Positions 45,903 to 57,500 of a DNA stretch of 64,000 nt are shown here, in pieces; the stretch's first letter is position 1; every line of letters starts with the position of its first letter. The translations under genes were made by a program, and so were the position numbers. Location of the stretch: NCBI GenBank assembly GCA_027603945.1, contig JADIIU010000013.1, positions 124,001 to 188,000 of the forward strand. Reading direction: 5' to 3'. Under the pieces are notes generated by a model. It saw only the letters and a program-made list of their open reading frames with translations, was not told the origin of the DNA and made no database searches. Origin of the DNA: Terramyces sp. JEL0728 (taxonomy: Eukaryota; Chytridiomycota; Chytridiomycetes; Rhizophydiales; Terramycetaceae).

Positions 45903-46588
45903 ATGGGGATTATATATGCTTCGATTTCCAGAGGACCAACAGTGCTAGTTGAACATGCAATAACAACCGGAAATTTTGCTTCTATTGCAACAGCAATCCT
46001 CGAAAAAATACCTCAAGGTGACTCACAAGTATCCTATTCCTATGATCAATACTTTTTCCACATCCTCAAACACAGAGATATTGTATATTTATGCCTAGCA
46101 GAAAGCAATTTCCGTATTTATTTTTAACATAGCTCGCAGGCAAGCGTTTACTTTTCTCCAAAATGTCCAGGAAAGTTTTGTGAGAGAAATTGGCGATAGG
46201 AGTAGAACAGCTTCTGCTTATGGATTAACTGAATTCGGAAACAATCTTGCCCATCTTATGCAATCACATTCTTCTCCAGATAAATTGACAACTGTGAAAC
46301 AAGAGGTTGACCAAGTGCAACAGATTATGCAGCAGAACATTGAACGAGTACTTGAACGAGGCGAACGGTAATTGTTTACTGAAAAGATTTGAAAATATTG
46401 CTAGCAGGACTGAATCTTTGGCTCAAGCATCACAGGCATTTAGAAAAAGGGCGACTACACTAAGAAGAGAGATGTGGTGGAAGAATCAAAAATTAATGAT
46501 CTTGTCTGGCATATCTGGAATAATCGTGCTGTATTTTTTGATTGGATTTGGATGCGGCTTCCCTGGCTTTAGTCAGTGTATTGGCTAA
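45903..46588 (+). CDS. VAMP7: VAMP7-like longin R-SNARE
   Basis: 215 aa (animal VAMP7 is about 220), start ATG 45903. Longin domain about residues 1-115 (MGIIYASISRGPTVLVEHA, IVYLCLAESNF), R-SNARE motif about 120-180 with the central Arg in the IERVLERGERF-type segment, and a C-terminal membrane anchor (LSGISGIIVLYFLIGFGCG). Two 19-nt introns; the second, GTAATTGTTTACTGAAAAG, is almost identical to the first intron of the exportin gene. It mediates fusion at late endosome/vacuole or plasma membrane in the family. Stop within TAATAAA, 18 bp from the convergent arrestin gene's stop. Confidence 0.92.
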
Positions 46589-46606
46589 TAAAGTTATCAC
46601 ATTTTA

Positions 46607-48410
46607 TTAAATCAGTATATCATTCATAGCCTCCGTTAATCGCTGCTGAAGCTCAATGTCAGCTGAATCATCATAAACATCATACAGCGACGGGCTAGTA
46701 GAGAGAGGTTGGTTAAGAACCGGTAAAAGATGAGGGTCTTGGTCGATTGAAGAACTTGGATCTGTAAACGCATGGGCATAACTTGGTGGCGGTGTGTCTG
46801 GTATATCCTGCTGTGTTGTTGGAGTATCAGGTCTAGATAACGGAGCATGTCCCGTTTTTGAAAAGGTTTCATCTTCTAAAGAATCTAAACCAGATGACGA
46901 TTTTCTACTGTCTGTCCCCAGCCCTGAAGATGAATCTAAACTAGAAGATTCAGAAACAGGGTCGATTTTTGGAAATTTGCCCGGCGCTATGGGAGATTGG
47001 TATGGCGGGCTGTCAGAGATATTGCTCTCTGTGTCATCATATTCATTTAGTGTAACTTGGTCCTTAAGGTATTCGTCTTTCTCTTGGTATTCGGGCACCC
47101 AGACTTCCAACCCAATTACTTTGTTGTAATCCAATGTTGGCATTATCTCTACTTCTCTCTCCAGCATGATTTCACATTCTTTCTTCCCGACATCTGCTAA
47201 ATAGCATCCCCCGTCAATTGTGATCCTGTCAGCAAAACGGAGCTCGATGGAAACGCTGATTACATGTCTAACTTGTACAAACGCAGAGCGCGGTCTGATT
47301 TCCTTGCAGATGTGGTCATCGGAGGGAATAACTGGTCTTGCTGTGGTAGGGACAAACCCGCCATAGGAAGGTAGTTGGATGTATGCTTCATGCTCTGCAT
47401 ATATTCCGTCTCCTTTTGGATATACTCTATCTGGGATCGCCAAGCCATCGTATTTCCCAGATTGGCTTATATTTCTAAAGTAATGTTCGTATTGCAGGTT
47501 TGATTCCATACTTGGCGAGTATTCACTGCGATGCCAGCGTATGATTTCTGTTGATCCTCGCACTCTAGTGGGTCTTCCGTGTCCCCAAAGTGGAAAATCC
47601 AAGTCGTCTCGGGCACAACACCGGTCTTCCCCAACTGTATGCACCTCTTTCAACACAAAATTAACACGCAGTATCCTCACCCCTTTTTGTGCGGCTGCAT
47701 TATTTACTAGCATTCGGTAAGCAAATTTGATTTTATCCCCAGGTCCATAAACGCTAGATCCAACTTCGATATCATATTCCAAAGGCGAAGCACCAACGTG
47801 AGACTTCCACCTTCTTTCCTATATGTAAATTACAAAGAACCTCCGGGTGCAATAGCAGGGGTATCAGTCTGGGATCATACACATGGAATGGTGTTAATTT
47901 AACCTCTGTTTTAACTATATTGTTGATCCAGGGAAAGGAAGATGGTTTTGCCAATTCTGCAGAGACAGTGTAATACGTCTTTCCAGTGTATTTACTTAAA
48001 CCAGATCCACCCAGCACAGTTGAAGATGGGGGAAATAGCTACAATTATTGATCATTTACCTGGGAGCATGGTCCAAATCCAGGTGTGATCGGATCATGAT
48101 GAGGGATCGTTAGTACAAAGGGTATATCTAAATATGTCCCTAAAGGCTCCAGTACAAAATCGTCCAATAAGCAAGCTGATTCCAGGAATAATGTTTTTGC
48201 TCTGGAATTTCCATCAAAAGCCGTTAATACATCCGAGAAACGAGTTTCAACAGTCCCGCTGATAGATACAGAAAGCGATTGTATTTCCAAAACAGTTGAA
48301 CTGTGAATTCGCACAATTCCTCTAACTTGACATTCCTCTAAGCCGTAATAACCTTCCAGCAGTGAATCTGTTCCAGGCAATGGTAATATTGTCACCTGTG
48401 GTGTTGACAT
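46607..48410 (-). CDS. Arrestin-domain trafficking adaptor (ART/ARRDC)
   Basis: 586 aa, start ATG 48410 (MSTPQVTILPLPG), introns of 21 nt (near 48040) and 22 nt (near 47825) close the frame. An N-terminal and a C-terminal arrestin fold are visible (GTVETRFSD, YLDIPFVLTIPHHDPITPGF, VYGPGDKIKFAYRML). A disordered tail follows with Ser/Asp clusters and one PPxY motif (DTPPPSYAHA), the docking site for Nedd4/Rsp5 ubiquitin ligases. It probably directs endocytosis of plasma-membrane transporters. The stop overlaps AATAAA. Confidence 0.85.
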
Positions 48411-48486
48411 TAGGATGAAAAGTTTATACAAAAAAATTAGGCTTACATTTGCAACAGTAGAACAGATATCTGAAATATAGCATATA

Positions 48487-49418
48487 TTACATAAAAAGTG
48501 CATAGATATCAACGGAAGGTCTAGATGACTCTGGGAATGTTTCTCTGGGCACAGATTGGAAGGAGTGCACACCAGCACCGGGTAGATTGGCAACCAGTTC
48601 TGGTGAACCAAGAGGCGAATCTGGGGGAGAAATATCTTGATTAAATTCCATTTCCCTAGAATAAGCAGGCTCCACACCAAAATGTCGAATAGGATTTAGC
48701 AGAGAGTCCAAGTTGTTTTTTGCACTTGATCTAATCTCGGAAGGTGACTGCAGAGGTTGGAATCTTTCTGGTATGTATTCAAAAGTATTTCTGGGAGGAT
48801 AGTCCCGGTAACTTGGGTAGTCAGTATCGTATCTGGCGTAATCGTTTCGAGGATAATCCACTCTAGTATCAATCCTAGGAGGGAATTCCGTTCTATTGTC
48901 CATTCTAGGCTTGTCCCTTCTATTGTCCAAACTTGAATGATCGAACCTGGTGTCAATTCTAGGTGGATAGCTGCCTTGCGGTTCTAGCCCACCTCTTTTA
49001 AGCTGCGGGAGTAAATTTGGCATTTTGATTGCGCTCAGTTTCCTCTGTCCGTTCTTTTCAAATTCGTCCATACACAGCTCTGGATTAATAGCTTTGGTTT
49101 GGACATGCTCCATATTCATAAATAACTGGCTCTCCTTGTACTTCTTGTATAAATCCTTGGAAATGTTGAGAAACTTTGCCTTTGTTTCTTCAGTTTCGAT
49201 TGCCCAACAAGCAGCTGCCATTTGAGTAATTTCATGGGATTTGGAGAGGTTGTATTTCTCCCTGATTTTATCTCTCATATATTTCTTGTATCTAAATTAA
49301 TATTTGCTTACATAAAGAAACTGTTCAACGGTGCATTTTTATCCTTATCGCTGGATTTCTTTTTCTTTATTTTATCTGGCATCGCAGAGTCTACTTTTGC
49401 CATTTGTTCAATTGTCAT
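48487..49418 (-). CDS. HMG-box protein
   Basis: 303 aa, start ATG 49418 (MTIEQMAKVDSAM), one 20-nt intron (GTAAGCAAATATTAATTTAG) inside the HMG box near 49297. The spliced box reads NAPLNSFFIYKKYMRDKIRE, then SHEITQMAAACWAIETEETK and KDLYKKYKE, similar to sequence-specific (MATA_HMG-like) boxes. The remainder is disordered with RxDxRxDYPR-type repeats (PPRIDTRFDHS, PPRIDTRVDYP). A transcription factor is likely. In fungi such single-box proteins include mating-type regulators; that role is only a possibility here. Confidence 0.72.
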
Positions 49419-49757
49419 TTAGGGAATCGTTTTATGTTACAAGGGAGAAAAATGGAGACCGAATTGTTTCACATTTTGCGCGGCAAAGGAGATTTGGTCG
49501 TGACAAAAGGTTGGCATCAAAGGTTTCCATCGCTGTCCATGATAGATTCTCTTGTCTATTATCCCAGCCGTTTCTTGAGCACACGCAACTCTAGTTGTTT
49601 GGATTTGGTTTGAATCGCAAATCACCTTCAGATTGCCAGTCTCCTTTGGCAATCCCGAGAATTCAAAAAGTAAATCGGACTATAGAAACAAATATTATAT
49701 TGACGAATCTCGCTATGCATAAATCTTTCATCATAGAGTCGGGCCCTGCATGATGAA
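49419..49757. other. Gap with possible 53-aa plus-strand ORF and a hairpin
   Basis: The plus strand carries an ATG frame at 49452-49613 (starts METELFHILRGKGDLVVTKG) divergent from the HMG gene; it is short and matches nothing I know. An inverted repeat GATTGCCA/TGGCAATC lies at about 49631-49654. Neither is strong enough to call a gene. Confidence 0.25.
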
Positions 49758-50756
49758 TTATTCCAATCTCTTCCTCAGCACAGACTTGTCCACTCTCTTG
49801 TCAGTCAAGAGCAAATCTACTACTTTATAATGGCAATTCCTGCTCGCCCACAATAGCGCATCGTTGTCCATACTGGTTGGGTCAACTCTATCGCATTGCA
49901 AAAGCACTTTGACTGTTTCATGCAACCCGAAAAAACACGCCCTTCGTATGGCATAGTTAAAATCAACTGTTGGATCAACTTTGGGATTCTTCAGCAGTAA
50001 TTCAACTACTTTGTGGTTTCCATATTCGGCGGCAAAACATATCGCTTGATTGTTTGAGTCTGATGGATCTACTCTCGAATCCCGTAGTAACAAATCCACC
50101 ACTTTGGTATGTCCCTTTAAAGATGCAAATCTTATGGCATAGTTGGAATCAGCAGATGGGTCAGTCCGAGGATCAGCTAATAGCAGCTCTACTAAATCAC
50201 CGTATCCTCTATGTGCTGCAATTCTAAGGTCGTAGTTATTTTCTACCGACGGGTCTATATTCATCATATTTAGTAAATAGCTATAGATTTTTGTGTATCC
50301 TGAATAGACAGCTCTTTCTCGAATATCGTCCACTTTGAGCAAATTCAGCCCCGAATGCTCAACTTTCTCTGCTGCATGCTGTCTACAATGTTCCAGAGCT
50401 CCCATAAACATATAGTATACAATGTCCTGATTAAAGGTTAAGGTTGCGTCTACCCATTTCACGAACGCTTGGTATTTAAGCTTTGAAGAGATTGAAATGT
50501 CCTTGGAGGCAAAAATATCCAGTGTCCGCAGGTGTTCATTCATGTACAAGTATTCAAAAGCAGCGTCGTTGAAATATTTCGACTCCAAAAACACCAACCG
50601 TTCTGCATTGTTGTTCAGCTCCAACGACTCTCTAAACGACAGAAAGGTACACACATGCCGTTTGGAATTGAACTTGAAAGCAAATCGCAGCTGCGAATAT
50701 TCTTTGTAATTCAAAAACTTTGCAATTTCATGAATCTCCGAGAATAGCAAAAACAT
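49758..50756 (-). CDS. Ankyrin-repeat protein
   Basis: 332 aa, single exon, start ATG 50756 (MFLLFSEIHEIAKFL). The N-terminal ~150 residues are helical without a recognised domain (an F-box-like IHEIAKFLNYKEY is visible). Five to six ankyrin repeats follow, each with a D-(P/S) motif and a common pattern: YAIRFASLKGHTKVVDLLL, RDSRVDPSDSNNQAICFAAE, YGNHKVVELLLKNPKVDP. This repeat style is common in protist and large-virus ankyrin proteins. Function unknown. Its ATG lies 15 bp after the stop of the PSD2-type gene on the same strand, and it has no intron, unlike its neighbours. Confidence 0.8.
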   Translation of the reverse strand: MFLLFSEIHEIAKFLNYKEYSQLRFAFKFNSKRHVCTFLSFRESLELNNNAERLVFLESKYFNDAAFEYLYMNEHLRTLDIFASKDISISSKLKYQAFVKWVDATLTFNQDIVYYMFMGALEHCRQHAAEKVEHSGLNLLKVDDIRERAVYSGYTKIYSYLLNMMNIDPSVENNYDLRIAAHRGYGDLVELLLADPRTDPSADSNYAIRFASLKGHTKVVDLLLRDSRVDPSDSNNQAICFAAEYGNHKVVELLLKNPKVDPTVDFNYAIRRACFFGLHETVKVLLQCDRVDPTSMDNDALLWASRNCHYKVVDLLLTDKRVDKSVLRKRLE

Positions 50757-50771
50757 GAAAAATATAGGATG

Positions 50772-53464
50772 TTATTTATGTCTTCCCATGGAATTTCCCA
50801 TTTTCACCAAAGTCTCCAAGGAAGTTACAGAATTAGAGACCAAATCATTGTCAAATTCGATTCTGCCTTTTTCAAACAACAACAGGATTGTGGAACCGCC
50901 AAATTTGAAATACCCATGCTCATCCATCCTCTGGACTTGTTGACCCTCGGATGAAGTTAACACAATAGATCCAACCAGCATTGCACCAATACATACAAAT
51001 GCCACCTTTCCATGATGAGTAGAGTTGATCATCGTAATTGTACGGATATTTTCTGTGTATACATCTACAGTGGTTCTAAATTAAATCGCCATTACCGAAC
51101 AGCCATTGGGTTTACTGTAAAGTACGTGCCCTCAATCTTTTTCGTTGGTCCTACGGTTCCATCAACAGGAAAGTGGAATCTGTGATAATCTTGCGGGGCT
51201 AATCTGGAAATAGACATTGACCCATCTGTAAACAAGCTAGCTAGCGCTTCATCCCCAAGCAATGTGCAAAGGTTAAATTTGGACCCTTTTATCCAAAACT
51301 CTTGTGCAGCAGAAACCGTTTGGAAAACATTTGTTCTGGCATCTGCAGGACTAACAACTACATTTGGATCCGCCGAGGCAAGAGTGCGAGCGTCCGGCTT
51401 GAGCTTTCGGTAGAAAAATTCATTGAACGTTTGGAAACTGTCAATTGGATCCAAAACTAGATTAATAATGATTACCCTCGTCTAAATCCAAATCATGGTA
51501 GGCTGCGAACTGCGAAATTTGTGTCTTACTAGCAGGATTGTCAAACTTTGCACCTTGTTTAATTGCTATGTTAGTTAGGAATACTATAATTTCTCAAAAA
51601 TCGCTTGATTGCTTTAGATTCCACAGCCGACTTTGATCCTGCTACTTGGTACAATAATCTAATCCCCAATCTGATGTACGTTGGCATTTTTTCCTTGATC
51701 AATTGCCCAGTCTACATTAACGATTCAATACAGCCCTGTCTTGGTATAATATCTGGCCGGAATTCTTTCCAATCCCTAATCCTCCAAATGTTACATATGA
51801 AAATATTTTAGTAACCCAGCCTAAACTTGCAGCTTGCTGTGTGAGGAATCCACCCATTGCGAGTAAATCTAGCTTTTCCAAATGTCCGTGAGAGCAAAGA
51901 GCAAAGTGAGACACAACATCAAAATCGCCGCGGTGTTCAAACGGCTTCTTACAAATTGGACACTGTTTGATCAGCATCAATCTTTCATTCTCGATTCCAA
52001 GCGGGCTGACATCTTCAGGCAACATGCTACTTGGCTTAATCTTTAATTCAAGTATTTCAAATGCTTCAGAAAACGTCAATTCGTCTTCCGGACTCTTTTT
52101 CAACATTGCAAACATATTGTTAATAGTCCCATCTGAAAAATTGCATTCAATAGAGTCCAACATTGTAACAAAGCTGACCTTGTCAATCTTTTTCTCTCCA
52201 TCAGGTGTATTGTATCCGTAAATTTCCAATAAGGACAGCCAAAAGTTTCTTCTGATTTCTTTGTAAGGAATGTATGAACATTGGATTTTCAATTTTGGGG
52301 GGTTAATTACAATTGCTTTTGTATTCTTGTTAATGAAAGGTTACCTTGACATTCATTTCAATATCTAAAAACATAGGCTCGTAATACGTCGGCCCTTGCG
52401 GGTTCTTGGCAGGTTTATCGCACTTTTCGATAAGTTTACTCAAGTACGAGTTGGATTCACATATTGCATTATTCTTGTGGAATCGTTCATAATCATAAAT
52501 GCACCAAGTAACCGGCCAGTCATTCGCGAGATCATCCTTTTTCAAATGCCTGAGTTAACTTTAATTACAAGTAGATGCTTTGATTCCATTCTGGATTCAA
52601 ATTGTGTCTGATCACTTTGGTTCGATATGTTTTTTTGCCATACGAAACCACTGCAAAGGGATCACAGTTAAAGTTTGTCTTTAGCGAATTCTTTTCATAG
52701 GGCAAATCCTTTGCTCCGATCACTAGGTTATTTTTCCTTTACATTCAATGAGAAGCTAAGTTAGAAATCTAGTACCATTCCAACCAAATCGCTATGCTTC
52801 AAGGAGGCGACTTCTTCTACTGGATGCTTTTCATCTGCCCCCATGCTTAATCCTTCTAACGAAGATTGAAGCGATCCTAATGTTTTGTCTTCAACCTCGT
52901 CAGGATTTGGCACATTAAAGGTATGGTTGAAATACAAATCATCTGCTGGGTCATCGGTAGCAATCAATCTACACTAAAATCAAAATTACTCTGCATTGGA
53001 TGATTTGTTCATGGTGGTCAATATTTGCCTAAACGTTGGAGCCAATCCTTCCAGTATCGAAAATTGCAACTTTATATCGCCGGATACTATTTCCTTTGGA
53101 GTCCGAGCATGTAATGGATACCAATTAGGCTCGCCTTCGAGGACTCCCTGAACAAATAACGATAATATTTCGCCAATTGTAAATTCCAAGTAGCCCAGAA
53201 AGTCTGATTTCAAGAAATCCTTATCCCAGAGCATCAATACCAATTTCCCTGGGTTAATATTCAGACACCTTCCAAACCATTTGAATTAATCTCAAATATA
53301 AACTCCTGGTCCCAAGTTGGGTTTAATGTTTTTGGGATTACTTTGGTTTTGAACCGTTTTCTATCCAATTTCAAGTAAACGTAAGGGTCTGAAAGTCCAT
53401 TTCGATCTTTCGGCAGCAAATCTCGAGCTGAAATAACTTTAATTTTAAGATGGGTTGGTTTCAT
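50772..53464 (-). CDS. PSD2: Phosphatidylserine decarboxylase, C2-containing (PSD2-type)
   Basis: Makes phosphatidylethanolamine from phosphatidylserine. Several exons, start ATG 53464 (MKPTHLKIKVISARD). An N-terminal C2 domain (GLSDPYVYLKLDRKRFKTKV, LNPTWDQEFIFEI), a second C2-like region, EF-hand-like helices (NFWLSLLEIYGYNTPDGEKK), a small CPICKKPF...SHFALCSHGH segment, and the PSD catalytic domain: FNEFFYRKLKPDAR, VSPADAR, DYHRFHFPVDG, and the self-cleavage region KFGGST where the pyruvoyl group forms. This is the architecture of fungal Psd2 (endosome/vacuole/Golgi), not the mitochondrial enzyme. The mini-introns inside were not all resolved. Confidence 0.88.
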
Positions 53465-53754
53465 TTAGGTTTTGAGATGGAGTTTGATTTTGAAATTGGG
53501 GCTGAAATGTGGGAGGCAACACGATAACTTGGCAGCGAACCTCTCAACGACTTGCTGTCAGTTTCACGGCTATTTCAATATATTAATCCACTGGATGAAT
53601 CCTTGGGCATTCATCCAGTCCAAGGATTCATTGTCCAATTTATGGCTTATTAAATAGTAAGAATAGATATGAGCAACTCTATTCAAATGAGACTCGGAAT
53701 GTGAAAATGAAGCAACTTTATTCTTCACGAATAAATTTTTTGTCAATCTGAAAA
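53465..53754. other. Divergent intergenic region with overlapping inverted repeats
   Basis: About 290 bp between PSD2-type and NDUFB8 start codons. At 53591-53631, two perfect inverted repeats overlap: CTGGATGAAT/ATTCATCCAG (53591-53600, 53609-53618) and ATGAATCCTTGG/CCAAGGATTCAT (53595-53606, 53620-53631). They cannot form together. No gene was recognised. Confidence 0.6.
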
Positions 53755-54496
53755 ATGAGAGGAATCGCTCGTTTACTCTCTCGCACTTCAATTAGAAAAA
53801 TGTCCGCAAAAAGAGCTGATCCAGACCCAATATTTCCAGTTGGATTTCAAATATGGGAACAACAACAAACTGGAAAACCAAAAGAATATAAACCTCAAGT
53901 AAACGAAAAGGAAGAGTAATAATTTCCTGACATAGCTTTCTTGTCCATCCTCTTTACACACCGCCAGCAGAAACAAACACTGGATTCGAGTCACCACTTG
54001 ACAAATTACCTAAACCATTACATTTCCCCGAATACGATCAATCTACCCCTCCAGTGCAAAAAATTGGAAAGGATTTCCCCAATGGATGGAGTAACGTGTC
54101 ATTTGGAAATGCGGCAGAGGACCCAATTGGAACATATCCGCGTCTGGAAAAGCAATATGCAATTTTAAAGGACGCACACTCGTACTGGGATCAGCAAGAC
54201 CGCCGTAACTATGGCGAAATTGTTCAGGACAACGATACAATTACAAATATTTGGGGTATCGGTGTAGAAAGAAGCATGGGTGCATATTTGAAAGGATTGG
54301 CTGGGGCAGCCGGATTGCTTGGATTCGTAGCATTTGGGGTATATCTATACTCTCCAGAAAAACATGTTTTATGGGTATTTCCTGATTTATGTAGGCTGAA
54401 AAAGATTTGCCGTTCGATGGACTTCGTTTGGAGCTAGGAGGAGACCCAAAAGACCCGGAAGATAAATTCTTTGCCGCAAACACATATAAGCTTTAA
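53755..54496 (+). CDS. NDUFB8: Mitochondrial complex I subunit NDUFB8
   Basis: 233 aa after two 20-nt introns (GTAATAATTTCCTGACATAG near 53916; GTATTTCCTGATTTATGTAG near 54375), start ATG 53755. The N-terminus MRGIARLLSRTSIRK is a basic mitochondrial presequence. The conserved block IGTYPRLEKQYAILKDAHSY, then WDQQDRRNYGEIVQDND and IWG, and the membrane segment LKGLAGAAGLLGFVAFGVYL match the accessory subunit of NADH:ubiquinone oxidoreductase. The organism therefore keeps complex I. An AATAAA follows 2 bp after the stop. Confidence 0.9.
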
Positions 54497-54517
54497 GAAT
54501 AAATTCATTTTTATTGT

Positions 54518-57500
54518 TCAGCCCTGGAAAGATAACCCATTCCAAATCCAAAACAGGATAGAGTTCACAGTATCGTTAATATGTACATACTCAACGGGAT
54601 CTCTGATTCCTTCTCTGCTGATAGCAAACATTTCGAACCTTGTAGTGTTTTCCGCGGTTCGCAATCTGAGGTATAGCAAATAGTCTTCATTTGCTGGGTT
54701 GAATAGAATCAGATGCTGGGCTCTATCATCTGGCCCATTGAGATATCTTGCAAACTTTTGATGTGCCTGCACCAGGTAAATCAATATACTCTGCCATGGC
54801 AGATTTGAATTGAATAGCTCATTCAAAGTAGAGTCCATACTGCAGACATTGACGATGTTTGGGGATATCTTTTCAAGAAACATCCTGGACCATTCAAGAG
54901 AACTTTGAAAGAACGACTCTTGCCTTAACTGTGCCCAGAGATTGTCTCTTCCATAATCCTTCACGACCTATAGATGAGCTGTATTTACCTTTTCTAGAAG
55001 GTCGTCAATGCGCTTCTTTGACAGGGTGACTATATCCTGCAGGTAATAGCCCGAGCTGATATATTCATGCAACGGGTTGTCATCAAGTTGGGAGGAGGGA
55101 GACGATTCAAACTCCTTGTACGGAAAGCTATTCATCCTATTCACAACCAAAGCAAAGAATTCCAGCTCAACCAGATCGTTTTCTTTCACTTCCCCGGCGT
55201 TGTCGGCTCCACAGATCACCAAGCTGTATGTAAAATCAGAAACTGAATCGCCGCTGTCAGTGTTCAGATTATCGAGCGTTATTCCAAAAGCAACGCACTC
55301 TCCTTTAAACATAATCGACTTGAAACCATAGAGAGATGGGTGTTTCATGATATAGCGGAACAGCTCATTCTTGATCAAATTGCTTCTGTACACTTCATTT
55401 GCGATTCTGTTTCTGCAAAACCTTGCCTTTCTTGGATTGAGGGACACAAAAGTTCTTAAAACCCTGACTAAATCCACAGGAAGATCAATGGTCTGTTCCA
55501 GATTCAAAATATTCCTAATGTAGCGCAAGTGGAAATCATAAGAAACTGGGTTAGCAACTACTTACAAGATACTATGTGTGAATATTTTGTAATGTTGGAA
55601 CATTCAATGAGGAAATCATCATCTTTGCTGTGGACGCTGTCAGTGGTGTTGTAGGCAAAAGTAAGGACATTAACTGTTGCAAAATACGAGTAGAATCCAC
55701 ACTGTACCAAAATAACTCCGCTTGGGAAATATTTTCGCAGGAATAATGACGGGGTTTCCACCAAAGTCTCTGCATTTATTGCAAAGGCTCCGCCAAATTT
55801 TCCTGATTCGTGGGAGGTCATATCCACTCTAGCCTTTTCCATTCCAAGATGTTCTAAATATTCAACATACTGGTCCAGAAATTCAGAAATTAAATCCTTG
55901 AACCATCTTTCTTCAAGCTGTAATTGAGCGTGCGTCAACTTTGGGGTAAGAGCAGAAATGGATTTACCTAATGAGAGAAGATTCACGGAATTAATATTGT
56001 TGGTGTAGGCCAAAGATTCCCATTTTGATAGTAAATCACTCCTGCATTCCGAAAAAAATATTGGCGATGATGAAGAGTGGATAAGCTCCAACGATTGCAG
56101 CACTTCAGACATTTCCTTGAGAGATAGTGGATTCAAGGAGCTTTCATGGCTAATGTCTGACAAACTTTTGGTGATGTGAGCAGATCCTATTGGTCTATTT
56201 CCAAATCTAAAGAATAACTCTAGGAAATCAACAATTTGGGTCTGAAGATGAACTGCGTCGTATCCCCCTATGTGATAAATAAAGTCCAGTTCACGGAACT
56301 TTGCAGCGAATGGCCCACTAATCCTCAGAGCTGCATCCGAAAAGGTAAATAACTGCGGTCCGTATTTTGAAGTTGTAGCGGTAAATTTGGCCAATTGCTT
56401 CCCCGTGTAGCTCTCCTTTCTGGTGATGAATTGCTGATTTATTTTTGCCCAGTTCAATATCTTTAACATTTTTAAAAAGAATTTGTCAGACTCTGATTTT
56501 TTCCAGCTAAAGTTAGTATTGGTTACTTGTATGTGCTCACACTTACAGATTGCTGTTCCAGCGACACTACAAAGAATGTACTGCGTTTCCCATAAATCGG
56601 AAAGTAAGGATAAAATGCATCCGGAAACATAAATATTTCTTCGAAATCTCCATTTTGGAGCTTAGTCAACGAGCCTCGTCTCCCGGTAGATATGGATTCT
56701 TGATCGGCATCTGAAACTGAGTCATTTGATGCATGCCGGGCCAGCTTTATAGTGCTCAACCTCGGACTGCCTGGTGCAATACCGCCAGACCCATCTGATG
56801 CTGCAGATTGTCTTCTGGGGCCTTCATTTCGATCAGGAGGACTGTAAATGTCAACCGCGCCGACAATAACATATCTCTTTTCTGGTATTGGGATTTCTGA
56901 TTTTTCTTTCCCTTCTGATGCCGACATTAGCTGGTCAATTAAAATCAAGCTTCCTTCTGTGTTGTTGAAAAAGTAAGCCTGTAGTTCTTCATCGGAAAGT
57001 GTCCCTCTAATTCCACAAGCTATCGTATCAACAGGTAATTTGGAGGATATTTTAATTGACTGGATAACAGGATTCAATATGGAAGCCCCCTTTTCCAATA
57101 TCTGCGGTAGTGTGGACGTAACTTGTAGAAATTCCTGGGCAGGCTTTCCTTTCAAGCCATTTTTCGATTTGGATTTGTCCACAGGCGGGAGCTCTGGCAA
57201 CCTATTTTTGTTTGGCAGTGTGTGCCATGCAGTTGACCGATAGTAACTTTCAACAGTATAGTCCACCAACGTATGCTGGAAGGTAAGATCAATCTTTTCA
57301 ACTAATGCTTTTAGATTAATTGGGCCCTTTTTCCACAGAGTAACGCCAATTTTGTAGCCTTCCCATTGGCGGGATTCATGTTCATCTAAGGTGTGTTTGG
57401 CATAGAAGGACTTGTTGTCCAAAACTACATCCTTGTTGTTCCATAATGTTAACGGGGCAGCGGAAGGAAATAAAATGGAATTATTTCTGTCAAATGGCGT

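Noticed and set aside
49437..49652. A 71-aa minus-strand frame between the HMG-box and ankyrin genes.
   Set aside because: Starts with a non-ATG codon and lacks any recognisable feature.
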